Below are positions 41,057 through 51,819 of a DNA stretch of 64,000 nucleotides, piece by piece. The translations under genes were made by a program, and so were the position numbers. Below the pieces are notes generated by a model. The model was not told where the DNA came from. It did not search any database and was given only the letters and a program-made list of their open reading frames with translations. Source of the stretch: Streptomyces natalensis ATCC 27448 (lineage in GTDB: Bacteria > Actinomycetota > Actinomycetes > Streptomycetales > Streptomycetaceae); NCBI RefSeq assembly GCF_000935125.1, contig NZ_JRKI01000061.1, positions 806,001 to 870,000 on the forward strand. The letters are read 5' to 3'. Each line of letters begins with the position of its first letter. The stretch's first letter is position 1.

Positions 41057-42481
41057 TTAAACGACCACCGACAACCCCATCACGCACCCGATCCCCACCA
41101 CCGAGATCAGCGTCTCCATCACCGACCAGGTCTTGAGGGTCTGGCCGACGCTCATCCCGAAGTACTCCTTGACCATCCAGAACCCGGCGTCGTTGACATG
41201 GCTGAAGAAGAGCGAGCCGCAGCCGATGGCCAGGACCAGCAGGGCGCTGTGGGTGGTGGACATGTCGGCCGCCAGCGGGGCGGCCAGGCCGGCGGCGGAG
41301 ATGGTGGCGACGGTGGCGGAGCCGGTGGCCAGACGGATGGTGACGGCGATCAACCAGGCCAGGAGCAGGGCCGAGACGTGCCAGCCCTTGGAGGCGTCCA
41401 GGATCATCTGGCCGACGCCCGCGTCCACGAGTGTCTGCTTGAAGCCCCCGCCGGCGCCGACGATCAGCAGGACGCCGGCGATCGGGGCGAGGGACTTCTC
41501 GACCGTGGTGGCGATCCGGCCGCGGGTGAAGCCGGCCGCGCGGCCCAGCGTGAACATCGCGACGAGGACGGCGGTGAGGAGCGCGATGAGCGGGGAGCCG
41601 ATGACGTCGAGGGCGCGCTGGACGGCGTCCTCCGGGTTGTCGATGACGATGTCGGTCAGGGCCTTGGCCAGCATCATCGCCACGGGGAGGAGGACGGTGG
41701 CGACGGTGACGGCGAAGCCGGGGTGCTTCTCCAGGTCGTCGGAGGCGCGCTTTTCCACGTCGTCGGAGGCGCGCTCGGGGACCATGGTCTCGGGCGGGCG
41801 GATGTCGACCCAGCGGGCCGCGTAACGGGAGAAGAGCGGGCCCGCAACGATCGCCGTGGGGACGGCCACCACGATGCCGAGGGCCAGGGTGATGCCGAGG
41901 TTCGCATGGACCGCGTCGATGGCGGCCAGCGGGCCGGGGTGCGGGGGAATCAGGCCGTGCATGACGGAGAGGCCCGCGAGCGCCGGGATGCCGATGCGCA
42001 TGAGCGAGAAGTTGCCGCGTTTGGCGACCAGCAACACGACCGGGATCAGGAGCACGATGCCGACCTCGAAGAAGATCGGCAGGCCGATGATGCCGGCGAT
42101 CAGCACCATCGCCCAGGGCATGGCCTTCCCGCCCGCCTTCGCCAGGATCGTGTCGACGATCCGGTCCGCGCCGCCGGAGTCGGCGAGCAGCCTGCCCAGG
42201 ACGGCGCCGAGCGCGATCAGGACGCCGGTGCCCGCGACCGTCGTGCCCAGCCCCGTCGAGAAGCTGGCTATGGCCTTGTCGAGCGGCGCACCGGCCACCG
42301 CGCCCAGCGCCAGCGAGCCGATGATCAGCGACAGAAAGGCATGCAGCTTGAAGCGGGTGATGAGCAGGACGATGACGGCTATACCGGCCAGGACGGCGAT
42401 GCCCAGCTGCGCGTGACCGGCCGAGGTGATCGGCTCGATCGTCGCGTCCGCTGCGAGCATCTCGACGCTGAGATGTGTCAC
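41057..42481 (-). CDS. GntP-family gluconate permease
   Basis: A 474-residue protein with ~12-14 hydrophobic segments and typical GntP sequence: LITRFKLHAFLSLIIGSLAL, FSTGLGTTVAGTGVLIALG, HGLIPPHPGPLAAIDAVHAN and AAGLAAPLAADMSTTHSALL. It imports gluconate or a related hexonate by proton symport. A charged insert (RASDDVEKRASDDLEKHPG) contains a direct repeat of ASDDxEK. GTG start at 42481. It is preceded by gntK on the same strand and controlled by the divergent GntR protein. Confidence 0.93.
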   Translation of the reverse strand: MTHLSVEMLAADATIEPITSAGHAQLGIAVLAGIAVIVLLITRFKLHAFLSLIIGSLALGAVAGAPLDKAIASFSTGLGTTVAGTGVLIALGAVLGRLLADSGGADRIVDTILAKAGGKAMPWAMVLIAGIIGLPIFFEVGIVLLIPVVLLVAKRGNFSLMRIGIPALAGLSVMHGLIPPHPGPLAAIDAVHANLGITLALGIVVAVPTAIVAGPLFSRYAARWVDIRPPETMVPERASDDVEKRASDDLEKHPGFAVTVATVLLPVAMMLAKALTDIVIDNPEDAVQRALDVIGSPLIALLTAVLVAMFTLGRAAGFTRGRIATTVEKSLAPIAGVLLIVGAGGGFKQTLVDAGVGQMILDASKGWHVSALLLAWLIAVTIRLATGSATVATISAAGLAAPLAADMSTTHSALLVLAIGCGSLFFSHVNDAGFWMVKEYFGMSVGQTLKTWSVMETLISVVGIGCVMGLSVVV

Positions 42482-42565
42482 GGCGATTCCCTAGGGTCGG
42501 GGGTTCCCTTGGTGGAGGGCAGGGGTTCCCTTGGTGAGGAGGGAGGAGAGGGACGGGGGGGTGGA

Positions 42566-43081
42566 TCAGGCGACCGGTTCCAGGTGGCGCAGGGCCGCCA
42601 CCGCGCGGTCCGCGATCTGCTCCGGCGTACCGGAGACGTCGACCTCGACGCCCGCCTCGTCCGCGCCGAGCGGTTCGAGGGTGGCGAACTGGGAGTCCAG
42701 CAGTGCGGTGGGCATGAAGTGGCCGGTGCGTCCCGTCATCCGTGACTCGACGAGCGCACGGTCCCCGGTGAGGTGGAGGAAGGCGATCCCGGGGGCGGCG
42801 GCGCGCAGCCGGTCGCGGTAGGCGCGTTTGAGGGCGGAGCTGCTGACCACCCCGCCGTGGCCGGTGCGGTCGTGGGCCCAGGCGCCGAGGGCGTCCAGCC
42901 ACGGCCACCGGTCGGCGTCGTCCAGCGGGATGCCGGCCGACATCTTGGCGATGTTGGCCGGCGGGTGGAAGTCGTCGCCCTCGGCGTACGGGACGCCCAG
43001 AGCCGCGGCCACCAGCGGCCCGATCGTCGTCTTGCCGGTGCCGGCCACGCCCATCACGACGATCACCTGGGGGGTGCTCAT
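42566..43081 (-). CDS. gntK: gluconokinase
   Basis: A 171-residue P-loop kinase of normal GntK length. Walker A is VMGVAGTGKTTIG. DDFHPPANIAKMSAGIPLDD is the gluconate-binding and lid signature, and MTGRTGHFMPTALLDSQF is the conserved C-terminal element. It makes 6-phosphogluconate from imported gluconate for the pentose phosphate pathway. First gene of the gntK-gntP operon; the 84-bp gap to gntP contains two copies of GGGGTTCCCTTGGTG. Confidence 0.95.
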   Translation of the reverse strand: MSTPQVIVVMGVAGTGKTTIGPLVAAALGVPYAEGDDFHPPANIAKMSAGIPLDDADRWPWLDALGAWAHDRTGHGGVVSSSALKRAYRDRLRAAAPGIAFLHLTGDRALVESRMTGRTGHFMPTALLDSQFATLEPLGADEAGVEVDVSGTPEQIADRAVAALRHLEPVA

Positions 43082-43274
43082 GCCGCTCTACCTCGCTGTT
43101 CGCACTGCACTACGCGCGCCGCTCGCACCGCTTGCGCTGTTCGCGCCGCGTGCGGTGCTCGCGCCGTCCTCATTGACCGGCCCCACTGAAACCCATTGGG
43201 TACGACGTATTCAAGAGTCTGTGATGTAAAAGTCATACTTAATTGGCTGCCGAGGGGGACCGTAGGCTTGGTTC

Positions 43275-43982
43275 ATGGAAAACGAGGGGCAGGGGAAGGG
43301 GCCGCACGCCCGCGTGCTGGAGACCCTCGGGCCCGAGATCACCGCGGGCGACTTCCCTCCGGGCACGGTCCTGCGCACGGACGAACTGGCGGAGCGCTTC
43401 GACGTCTCCCGCACGGTCGTCCGCGAGGTGATCCGGGTGCTGGAATCCATGCAGCTGGTGGTCTCCCGGCGGCGTGTGGGCGTGACCGTCCGGCCCACCG
43501 AGGAGTGGAACGTCTACGACCCCCGGGTCATCGGCTGGCGGCTGGCCGGCCGCGACCGCCCCCGGCAGCTGCGCTCGCTGACCGTGCTGCGCTCCGCCGT
43601 CGAACCGGTCGCCGCGGGCCTGGCCGCCGCCCACGCCACCCCCGACCAGTGCGCCGAGCTCACCGGGCACGCGATGGGCATGGTCGCCACCTCACGCGGC
43701 CAGCAGCTCGACGCCTACCTCGTGCACGACACGGCCTTCCACCGCGTCATCCTCACCGCCTCCGGCAACGAGATGTTCGCCCGGCTCGCCGATGTCGTGG
43801 CCGCTGTCCTGACCGGCCGCACCCAGCATCACGTCATGTTCACCGACCCCGACCCGGCGGCCGTCACCCTGCACGTCCAGGTGGCGGAGGCGGTACGGGT
43901 GGGCGACGCGGCGCGGGCGGAGGCGCTGACACGGGAGATCACGACCGGCGCGATGGCCGAACTGGACGTCCTGGCACCGTAG
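43275..43982 (+). CDS. GntR/FadR-type (FCD) regulator of gluconate use
   Basis: A 235-residue protein. N-terminal winged HTH: ITAGDFPPGTVLRTDELAER, VSRTVVREVIRVLESMQLV. C-terminal FCD domain with the metal-binding His set (HDTAFHRVILTASGNEMF, LHVQVAEAVRVGDAARAEAL). It is divergent from gntK-gntP across a 193-bp gap with an unusual A+T-rich patch (43200-43250), where its operator should lie. FCD proteins of this type usually sense gluconate or 6-phosphogluconate. Confidence 0.92.
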   Translation: MENEGQGKGPHARVLETLGPEITAGDFPPGTVLRTDELAERFDVSRTVVREVIRVLESMQLVVSRRRVGVTVRPTEEWNVYDPRVIGWRLAGRDRPRQLRSLTVLRSAVEPVAAGLAAAHATPDQCAELTGHAMGMVATSRGQQLDAYLVHDTAFHRVILTASGNEMFARLADVVAAVLTGRTQHHVMFTDPDPAAVTLHVQVAEAVRVGDAARAEALTREITTGAMAELDVLAP

Positions 43983-44011
43983 TTGGACCCGAACAATCGC
44001 CCGCGCACCCC

Positions 44012-44224
44012 TCAGAACAGCGGCTGCTGGCCCGGCATCGGCGGCTCCTCCGGGTCGAACAGCTTCTCCGCCGGCGCCATCATCGGCGCCGTCCGCCGCG
44101 AGCCGGGGCAGGAGATCAACTCGATGCCCGAACGACGGCCCGGAGGGTCATGACGGGCGTAGCGGCCGCCGACGACGGCGATCTCTCGGGTGCAGACGGG
44201 GCACGCGCGGCGGGGTGACGACAT
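44012..44224 (-). CDS. small CxxC protein
   Basis: A 70-residue protein from ATG 44224. The N-terminus ACPVCTREIAVVGGRYARHD has a CxxC pair, and a further Cys lies in ELISCPGSRR; it may bind zinc. The C-terminus is Pro/Glu-rich (EKLFDPEEPPMPGQQ). The type is common as a stand-alone gene in Streptomyces; function unknown. The long open frame upstream on this strand is antisense to the next gene and was ignored. Confidence 0.65.
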   Translation of the reverse strand: MSSPRRACPVCTREIAVVGGRYARHDPPGRRSGIELISCPGSRRTAPMMAPAEKLFDPEEPPMPGQQPLF

Positions 44225-44275
44225 GGAAGACAGTCTGACGGACCGGTTGTCAGTGCCTCTCGCTAGCCTCCGTTC

Positions 44276-45130
44276 ATGGCAACCACGGCAATCAACGACG
44301 AGGCGATCGAGCGTCTGCGCACCGCGGCGGCGGCCGGCGATACCCAGGCCGCGCTCGCATGGGGGCGGCTGCTGTGCCTGACGGCGGCCGGTCCGGCGGG
44401 CACCGCGGCGGACGGGGCGGAGGGGCAGACCTGGCCGGAGGAGCCCTGGCTGCGCGCCGTACTGCGCAGGCGTCCCCGCGACGTCCCCGCGATGACGCTG
44501 CTGGCCGGACGCCTGGCCCAGCAGATCGACTACTGGGAGAACATGACCGAGCTCAACCCCTCGGACGCCGAGGAGTTCGGGGAGGACGAGGCCACGATCG
44601 GGCGGCGGCGCGCCGAGGCTGCGGATCTGCTGGCCCGGATACGCGCGGCCGCCCCCGGCCCCGACCTCGCCCCCGGCTCCGGCTCCGATCCCGGCCATCG
44701 CCTCACCCGTCCCGGTCTGGCCGAGCTGGCCGCCATGCTCGAACTGCCCACCCCGTCCGGAGAGTCCGCGCCCGAGCCCCCGCACGACAGCGGCGGCGCC
44801 CACAGCTTCTACGTGCTGGAGGACGACGCGTGGAGCGGATCGGTCATCCACCGCACCACCATCGTCGCGGCCCGCCCCGATGAGCTCCGCTGGGCCTGCG
44901 ACCAGTGGTTCCGGCTCACCGAGGGCTGCGGCCTGAGCGGCTCGGCGACCCTCAGCGGCTACGCGTACGGCGAGCAGGTGAGCGTCGTCGACCTCGCCGA
45001 GCACTTCGACGACGGGCGCATGGTCTGGACCGACTGCGCCTTTCCTCCCCTGCCCGGCGCACCGCTGCCGCCCGGCCTCCCGGTCCCGGGACGGGATCTG
45101 TTCTACGGCTTCGCGGCCCGGGTGGAATGA
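44276..45130 (+). CDS. hypothetical protein
   Basis: A 284-residue acidic protein from ATG 44276. The N-terminal half has a helix-turn-helix-repeat look (ERLRTAAAAGDTQAALAWGR), RAVLRRRPRDVPAMTLLAGR and WENMTELNPSDAEEFG. A Pro/Ser/Gly linker at ~130-180 separates it from a C-terminal domain (AHSFYVLEDDAWSGSVIHRT, LRWACDQWFRLTEGCGLSG, ERVS-VDLAEHFDDGRMVW pattern). No signal peptide. I do not recognise the family. Divergent from the CxxC gene, convergent with the mutase gene. Confidence 0.75.
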   Translation: MATTAINDEAIERLRTAAAAGDTQAALAWGRLLCLTAAGPAGTAADGAEGQTWPEEPWLRAVLRRRPRDVPAMTLLAGRLAQQIDYWENMTELNPSDAEEFGEDEATIGRRRAEAADLLARIRAAAPGPDLAPGSGSDPGHRLTRPGLAELAAMLELPTPSGESAPEPPHDSGGAHSFYVLEDDAWSGSVIHRTTIVAARPDELRWACDQWFRLTEGCGLSGSATLSGYAYGEQVSVVDLAEHFDDGRMVWTDCAFPPLPGAPLPPGLPVPGRDLFYGFAARVE

Positions 45131-45187
45131 ACCTGCGGGCCGGGCGGGGCGACTCCACGACCCTGGTGGACCGAAACCCACGCAGCC

Positions 45188-46786
<1,599 letters not shown>

Positions 46787-46940
46787 GACCGTCCGCCTCC
46801 CAAGGTCACCCGCACCCGGTTTACGCCTGTTTCCGGCTTCTGCCCAGGATGCCCGCCCCCACGCCGCACCGCAGCACGGCACCCCGGGAGCACGGAAGCA
46901 GACGAGCAGGGAAGCAGGGCGCACGGGAGCAAGGCGGCAC

Positions 46941-47004
46941 GGCGCTACGGCGCTACGGCGCTACGGCGCTACGGCGCTACGGCGCTACGGCGCTACGGCG
47001 CTAC
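46941..47004. repeat. eight perfect 8-bp repeats (GGCGCTAC)
   Basis: 64 bp of perfect GGCGCTAC units, located 155 bp upstream of the mutase start codon. Eight is not a multiple of three, and no gene covers it. Perfect identity implies recent expansion and likely copy-number variation between isolates. Confidence 0.95.
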
Positions 47005-47111
47005 GGCAAGAGGGAAAGCCGCCAACGATGCACCCGCCCCGCACCCACGTCGGCGTAGTGACCGAAGCGATAATTGAGCAACCCCCACGAACACCAACCA
47101 CCTACGCGAGA

Positions 47112-47160
47112 GCGGCGCCGGCTTAGGCGCAAAAAGGGGCGGCGCCGGCTTAGGCGCAAA
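47112..47160. repeat. 22-bp direct repeat
   Basis: GCGGCGCCGGCTTAGGCGCAAA occurs at 47112-47133 and again at 47139-47160, separated by 5 bp. Each copy contains GCGCCGGCTTAGGCGC, an imperfect palindrome. Confidence 0.9.
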
Positions 47161-47310
47161 GGGCGGCGGGGGGGGCGCGGGCAGGGCCGGGGGAACGTGC
47201 CCCGCCCGCGCCGTTGGCGCGGTAGCCGTGGGTACGGGGGGGACCCCGGCTCGCGCGCAGCCGATGACCAGTCGGCTTCAATCAGTACTGCGTCACTGGC
47301 GCAGAAAACG

Positions 47311-48357
47311 TCACACCTGGCCGGTGGCCGCGGCGCTCGGGGTGGTTGAGGGGGCCGGGGCGCCGGTGGTGGGCGTGGGCGCGGGGGTGGTGGCGCCGGT
47401 GGGTGTGGCGGCTCTCAGGGAGGCGTGCGGGTGGGAGTTGTCGCCCTGGCCGCCCTGGCCGTTGCCTTCGCCGCCGCTGTCCTCACTGCCGGTGGCACCG
47501 CCGCCGGCCCCGCCGTCGGTGAGGCCGGCGATGTCGCCGGCGGTCCCGCCATCGTTGTCACCTTGGCCGCTGCCCCCGCCGGCGAGGTAGGGGCGACAGA
47601 AGGCGTGCACCTTGTCGGCGCCGCCGGCGGTGTGCGTCAGGCGGCGCTCGGCGGACGCGTCGAGGTCGCCGCGCTGGTAGGCGAGGCACAGCGTCAGGAG
47701 GATCTTCTTACGGACGTCCTGGGCGGGGAGGTCGCCGCCGTCGTCACCGTGGCCCTTGCCGCCCTTGCCGCCGCCCGGCTTGCCGCGGCCGTGCGAGGCG
47801 CCCGGTGACGGGGTGTCGCTGGGGTTGCCGGAGCCGGGGCTGCCGGAGGGCGAGGAGGTGGTGGCGCCGTCGGTCTCCGTGCCGGGGCCGCGGGAAGCGA
47901 AGGTGCTGGGGGTCTCGGCGGCGGAGACCGTGGCGGCGGGCTCGGGGCCGCCGCCCTGGAAAGGGGTCGGCAGGACGCCCGTACCGGCCGCGACCGCGAC
48001 GCCGCTGATCGCGCAGACCGCCAGGGCGACGGCGAAGCCGCGCCGGAAGGGGCGCGCGAGACGGGTGCGCTCGACGAGGCCGCCGGAGCGAGTGGTGCGG
48101 GTGGGGCCCTGGCCGGCCGCGGCGCGGCGGCGCGGTCGCGCACCGGAGCCGTGCTGCGCGCGGCGGAACGCGGCCACCGCGGCCGCCTCGCCGGGCAGCT
48201 CGGTGCCCTGGGCCGGACCCGCGCCGAGGGCCGCGGCGGCCTTGAGCAGCTGCTGGAGTTCCCGGGCGCCGTCGCCGCCGGTGGCACTGACCGAATCGCC
48301 ACGCAGCAATTGCTCCGCGGCGTCCTTGTCGAGCCAGTCGTACGGGTCGTCGGCCAT
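47311..48357 (-). CDS. membrane-anchored putative anti-sigma partner
   Basis: A 348-residue protein from ATG 48357, which overlaps the sigma gene stop (TGATG). The cytosolic N-terminus (YDWLDKDAAEQLLRGDSV, ARELQQLLKAAAALGAG, basic RARRRAAAG region) is followed by one membrane helix at ~120-140 (GFAVALAVCAISGVAVAAG). The outside part is Ser/Gly/Pro-rich with a small Cys-containing helical segment (KILLTLCLAYQRGDLDASAE, KVHAFCRPYLAGG). It lacks the HxxxCxxC of zinc anti-sigma factors. Position makes it the probable regulator of the ECF sigma factor. Confidence 0.78.
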   Translation of the reverse strand: MADDPYDWLDKDAAEQLLRGDSVSATGGDGARELQQLLKAAAALGAGPAQGTELPGEAAAVAAFRRAQHGSGARPRRRAAAGQGPTRTTRSGGLVERTRLARPFRRGFAVALAVCAISGVAVAAGTGVLPTPFQGGGPEPAATVSAAETPSTFASRGPGTETDGATTSSPSGSPGSGNPSDTPSPGASHGRGKPGGGKGGKGHGDDGGDLPAQDVRKKILLTLCLAYQRGDLDASAERRLTHTAGGADKVHAFCRPYLAGGGSGQGDNDGGTAGDIAGLTDGGAGGGATGSEDSGGEGNGQGGQGDNSHPHASLRAATPTGATTPAPTPTTGAPAPSTTPSAAATGQV

Positions 48358-49115
48358 CACATGTCCTTCTGCGTCTGTGCGGCCGATTCCGTCACACCTG
48401 GTACGGACGATTCCGTCGCGCCGTCGCTGCGGCATCGTCCCTGCGGGGGCACCTCCCCCGCGCTGCCGCCGCCCCTGCGCGCGCCCCGGGCGGGCGGGCC
48501 GACGGATGTGTCTTCGTCCTGGTCGGCGGCCTCCCCGAAGGCGTCGCCCGACGGGTCCCCGATCAGTTCGGCGAGTTTGCGAAGCCCGCGGTGTGCGGCG
48601 GTGCGCACCGCTCCGGGCCGCTTGCCGAGCACCTGCGCGGCGCTCTTGGCGTCGAGTCCGACGACCGCCCGCAGCACCACGGCCTCGGCCTGGTCCTGCG
48701 GCAGCCTGGCTATGAGCCGCATGGTGCGGCCGGTGCCCAGGGCTTCCAGCGCCTCCTTGGCGGTGTCGGACAGCGCGGGGGTGTCGGCCAGTTCGCTCTC
48801 GTCGCCGCCGATGGCCGGGCGGCGGCCACGCATCCGTATGTGGTCCAGGGCACGGTTACGGGCGATGCGGGCGGCCCAGCCCCGGAAGCGGTCCGCGTCG
48901 CCGCTGAAGCGGGCGAGGTCGCGGGTGATCTGGAGCCACGCCTCGGAGGCGACGTCCTCCGCGTCCGGTTCGCCCACCAAGGTCCGTACATATCCGAGAA
49001 GTCGGGGATGCACGGCGCGGTAGACGGTACGGAACGCCGTCTCGTCGCCGTCCTGTGCCGCCTGTACGGCAACCGTCAGCCGGCTGTCGTCCGGCTGAAT
49101 GTCGTCCCCTCGCAC
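48357..49115 (-). CDS. ECF-type RNA polymerase sigma factor
   Basis: A 252-residue protein from GTG 49115. Region 2: TAFRTVYRAVHPRLLGYVRT, AEDVASEAWLQITRDLARF, FRGWAARIARNRALDHIRM. Region 4: LPQDQAEAVVLRAVVGLDAK, SAAQVLGKRPGAVRTAAHRG. A ~65-residue Gly/Ser-rich tail follows region 4, which is unusual. It is translationally coupled to the membrane protein downstream, and such pairs respond to envelope signals. Nothing in the window shows its target promoter. Confidence 0.9.
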   Translation of the reverse strand: MRGDDIQPDDSRLTVAVQAAQDGDETAFRTVYRAVHPRLLGYVRTLVGEPDAEDVASEAWLQITRDLARFSGDADRFRGWAARIARNRALDHIRMRGRRPAIGGDESELADTPALSDTAKEALEALGTGRTMRLIARLPQDQAEAVVLRAVVGLDAKSAAQVLGKRPGAVRTAAHRGLRKLAELIGDPSGDAFGEAADQDEDTSVGPPARGARRGGGSAGEVPPQGRCRSDGATESSVPGVTESAAQTQKDM

Positions 49116-49705
49116 GGGTCCATCCTGTCGCACGTGGAATGTCCGCCGCCCGGTCCTTGCTGCTTTGCGTTCTGTCGGCCGCGCCGGTCCGCCGAGCCCC
49201 TTCACCGACTCCGGGTAACCCGGCTGCTCCAGGAGACCGTAACGCGTTCAACCGCACGCTCCGAACCGGGACCTGCGCATGGAGCGACGAAAACGGAGGC
49301 GGCGGGTCGGGCGCCGCGGTGCCCGAGGGGGCCCGCATCCGCCGCGGTGGCCGCCGTGTGCGGTGCGCACCGATCCATCTGGGACTCCCGGGAACACGGC
49401 CGTTCGCCGGCCGTGGGCGCCGGCCCCGGCCAGTGCGCCTACCGGCGCGAACCCGCACGTTACGGGCCCTGAGCGGCCCGCGTCCAGACCACTTGTACCC
49501 GCCCGGCCCATACCGCGCGTGACGCCTGTGTGACGCTTTCGCGCCGCCTGGCGCTGTATCGATTAGAGGCCCGTGAGGGCCTCTCCGAGAACGACGGCCG
49601 GGGCCTCTCCTGTGGGGGGTGGCGGCCCCGGCCGTCCCTCGATTCATACGGAACTCATACCCGGCGCCCACCCTGTGGCGCGCGCCCCCTGGAGGCTCCG
49701 CCGGA
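49116..49705. other. intergenic region with terminator, no supported gene
   Basis: 590 bp between the sigma factor start and the hexosaminidase stop. It holds the sigma promoter, a GAGGCCC/GGGCCTC hairpin at 49566-49583 and the stronger hairpin at 49594-49635. Open frames here have no coding features. Confidence 0.55.
49594..49635 (-). terminator. hairpin downstream of hexosaminidase gene
   Basis: ACGGCCGGGGCC pairs with GGCCCCGGCCGT around an 18-base loop, 70 bp after the stop codon. Confidence 0.7.
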
Positions 49706-51379
49706 TCACATCCGGTCGGCCAGCGCCTTGAAGTTCTGCCAGGACATCGTGGGTGTCCCCGGGTTCCATGTCTTCTGCGCCAGCGCCGCCAGCGGCAGCC
49801 GGATTCCGGCCGCGATCTGCTGCGCCGTCTGGGCCTGGGACTGGTCGGCCCAGATGGCGAAGCGGCCGCCGGGGATCCGGTCCGGTGTCGTCTGCTTCTG
49901 CGGCACGGCCACCGGTGCGGTGTCGCGCAGCACCGACGGGGACCAGCTGCGGTAGATCCGTTCGCCGGTCGGGTAGGTGAAGTCGTTCGGCTCGCCGAGC
50001 ACGTAGTAGAGGTACTCGTCGTTGACGTTCAGGACGTTGCGGCCCTCGTGCAGGAAGGCCGAGGGGTCGCGCTTGCCGATCTCCTTGCCGGTCCAGTAGG
50101 CGACCGTGCGGTCCTTGTCGGCGGTGACCTTCCCGTCGGAGAAGAAGCCGTCGTTCCATGCCTCGATGCGGTTCTTGCCCGCGGCCTTCACGGTCTTCTC
50201 CCGGTCGTTGAGCCAGCCGGTCGCCAGGTCCTCGATGGTGGCGCCGGACCCGTACTTCTGCTGTGCGGCCTGCGCCAGCTGCGGATAGGAGGACTCCGGG
50301 TTGCTCGCCATCAGCGCCTGGTACTCGTCGCCGCCCAGGTGCCAGTACGCATCGGCGCCCTTGGGATTGGTGAACAGCGCCGCGTACTCGCGCAGCAGCG
50401 AGTCGACCAGCCGGGCGGACTTGGGGTTGGAGATGTCGATGGCGCCCTTGACCGTCCGGCCCTCGGCATTGCGCAGGACGAGGTCGGGATAGTGGTCGAG
50501 GACGGCGCCCAGGTGGCCCGGCGAGTCGAGCTCGGGGATGAGGGAGACGTGCCGGCTCTGCGCGACCTTGATCAGATGCCGGACCTGGTCCTTGGTCAGA
50601 TGGTCCGGGGAGACGATCTCGGGGTGGGTGTCGCTCTCGATACGGAAGCCCTGGTCGTCGGAGAAGTGCAGCTGGAGCTGGTTGAGCTTGAGGTCGCTCA
50701 GCTCCTTGATGCGGGCCTCGATCCAGTTCGCGCTGAAGGGCTTGCGGGCGTTGTCCAGGGACATGCCGCGCTGCGGGCGGTCCGGCCGGTCCTTGATGGT
50801 GCCCTCGGGCAGGCCCCCGGCGGTGTGCACGGCCTGCCTGACGGTGCGGGTGCCGTAGAAAATTCCGGCGTCGGTCGGGGCCGTCAGAGTGAGCCGGGTG
50901 CCGCGGGCGGTGAGGGTGTACGCCTCGTCGGCGGTGCTGCGGGCGGCCGCGTCGTCGGGCCGGGACGTCCCCTGGGTGCCGGTGAGCTTCAGCTCGATAT
51001 CACCTGGACGTACGGTCTTGTCACCCCACACCACCGGAAGCCCGCCAAGATCTTGGGCCATGAGTTGCGCCTCGTCGGCGAGGGTGCTCTTCTCCCCGGC
51101 CGGCACCACGATCCGGGCCCCCTTCGAGGGGCGCCAGCCGCGTCCGTCGGCCGGGGTGAATTTCCGCACAGTCGGGATCACGCGTGGCGTGCCGGTGACC
51201 GCGGCCCAGGTCGGCGTGGGTGCGGGGGCCGCCTGGGTGCCCGTACTGCCCGGGGGCCGGGAGTCCGCGGCGCCGGAGCAGGCGGTCAGCGCCAGCGCCA
51301 TGACCAGGGCCGGGGCCAGTAGCCCGGCCGACCGGGCCACCGGGGTTGTGCGGGACCTCGGGTGGGTCGGGTTCGACAT
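49706..51379 (-). CDS. beta-N-acetylhexosaminidase (GH20), exported lipoprotein
   Basis: A 557-residue protein with a lipoprotein signal (MALALTACSG, Cys ~34). A GH20b-like N-terminal domain is followed by the TIM barrel. Conserved blocks are RPQRGMSLDNARKPFSANWI, LNQLQLHFSDDQGFRIESD, SLIPELDSPGHLG and YWHLGGDEYQA. The Asp-Glu of GGDE (~residues 346-347) is the substrate-assisted catalytic pair. It releases terminal GlcNAc or GalNAc from chitin oligomers, glycoconjugates or cell-wall fragments outside the membrane. No DasR-like site was seen upstream. Confidence 0.93.
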   Translation of the reverse strand: MSNPTHPRSRTTPVARSAGLLAPALVMALALTACSGAADSRPPGSTGTQAAPAPTPTWAAVTGTPRVIPTVRKFTPADGRGWRPSKGARIVVPAGEKSTLADEAQLMAQDLGGLPVVWGDKTVRPGDIELKLTGTQGTSRPDDAAARSTADEAYTLTARGTRLTLTAPTDAGIFYGTRTVRQAVHTAGGLPEGTIKDRPDRPQRGMSLDNARKPFSANWIEARIKELSDLKLNQLQLHFSDDQGFRIESDTHPEIVSPDHLTKDQVRHLIKVAQSRHVSLIPELDSPGHLGAVLDHYPDLVLRNAEGRTVKGAIDISNPKSARLVDSLLREYAALFTNPKGADAYWHLGGDEYQALMASNPESSYPQLAQAAQQKYGSGATIEDLATGWLNDREKTVKAAGKNRIEAWNDGFFSDGKVTADKDRTVAYWTGKEIGKRDPSAFLHEGRNVLNVNDEYLYYVLGEPNDFTYPTGERIYRSWSPSVLRDTAPVAVPQKQTTPDRIPGGRFAIWADQSQAQTAQQIAAGIRLPLAALAQKTWNPGTPTMSWQNFKALADRM

Positions 51380-51819
51380 CGTGCAATCCTCACTTTTCGG
51401 GGCGAAGGCATTGCCAGGTGTGCGGGGTCGCCGTCCACTAAGTGCGCGAAAGCTCTCTCATCCGGGTGAAATTCGCGCATCCACCGGACAGCGGTCGACA
51501 AGCGTCGTTAGCGTGGCGACATCTAGTCCGTCGCCCTCCGTCCCAGGGGCCCCGGACCGCCGGCCCTTCCGCCGGAGTGTCGTGTCGCCTCAGCACCGCC
51601 ACCACACCCGTCTCCACTTCCGAACGCCGCCGGATCCCGTCCGGTTTCCCTCCAGCTTCCGTCAGCCGTCCCTCCCGCACCCGTCGAAAGGTTCCGTATC
51701 GCGCCCTCCGGAAGATCACTGGGGACCGCGCAGGCCATCCGACCCGCCCGGTGCTCCCGCTGTCCAGCCCCCCGCCCTTGGGGTCTCCCCTGCTCGAACG
51801 GAGTTGAGAGCTCGGGGAA
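51380..51819. other. intergenic region, divergent promoters
   Basis: 440 bp between the divergent hexosaminidase and OHCU-decarboxylase-like genes. Short open frames occur in all six frames but none is convincing. No terminator or clear operator seen. Confidence 0.5.

Larger units (their letters stand above)
46787..47310. other. repeat-rich intergenic region
   Basis: 524 bp with no supported gene. It holds the mutase promoter side, an 8-bp tandem array (46941-47004) and a 22-bp duplication (47112-47160). The stretch near 47160-47215 is almost pure G+C. Confidence 0.6.

Noticed and set aside
44225..45181. Long minus-strand extension of the small CxxC protein
   Set aside because: Antisense to the 44276-45130 gene, with junk composition; the short form starts at ATG 44224.
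46911..47077. Possible CRISPR array in the GGCGCTAC region
   Set aside because: Units are 8 bp and contiguous with no spacers; it is a microsatellite.
51380..51819. DasR-type site upstream of the hexosaminidase gene
   Set aside because: No match to the TGGTCTAGACCA-like consensus in the gap.
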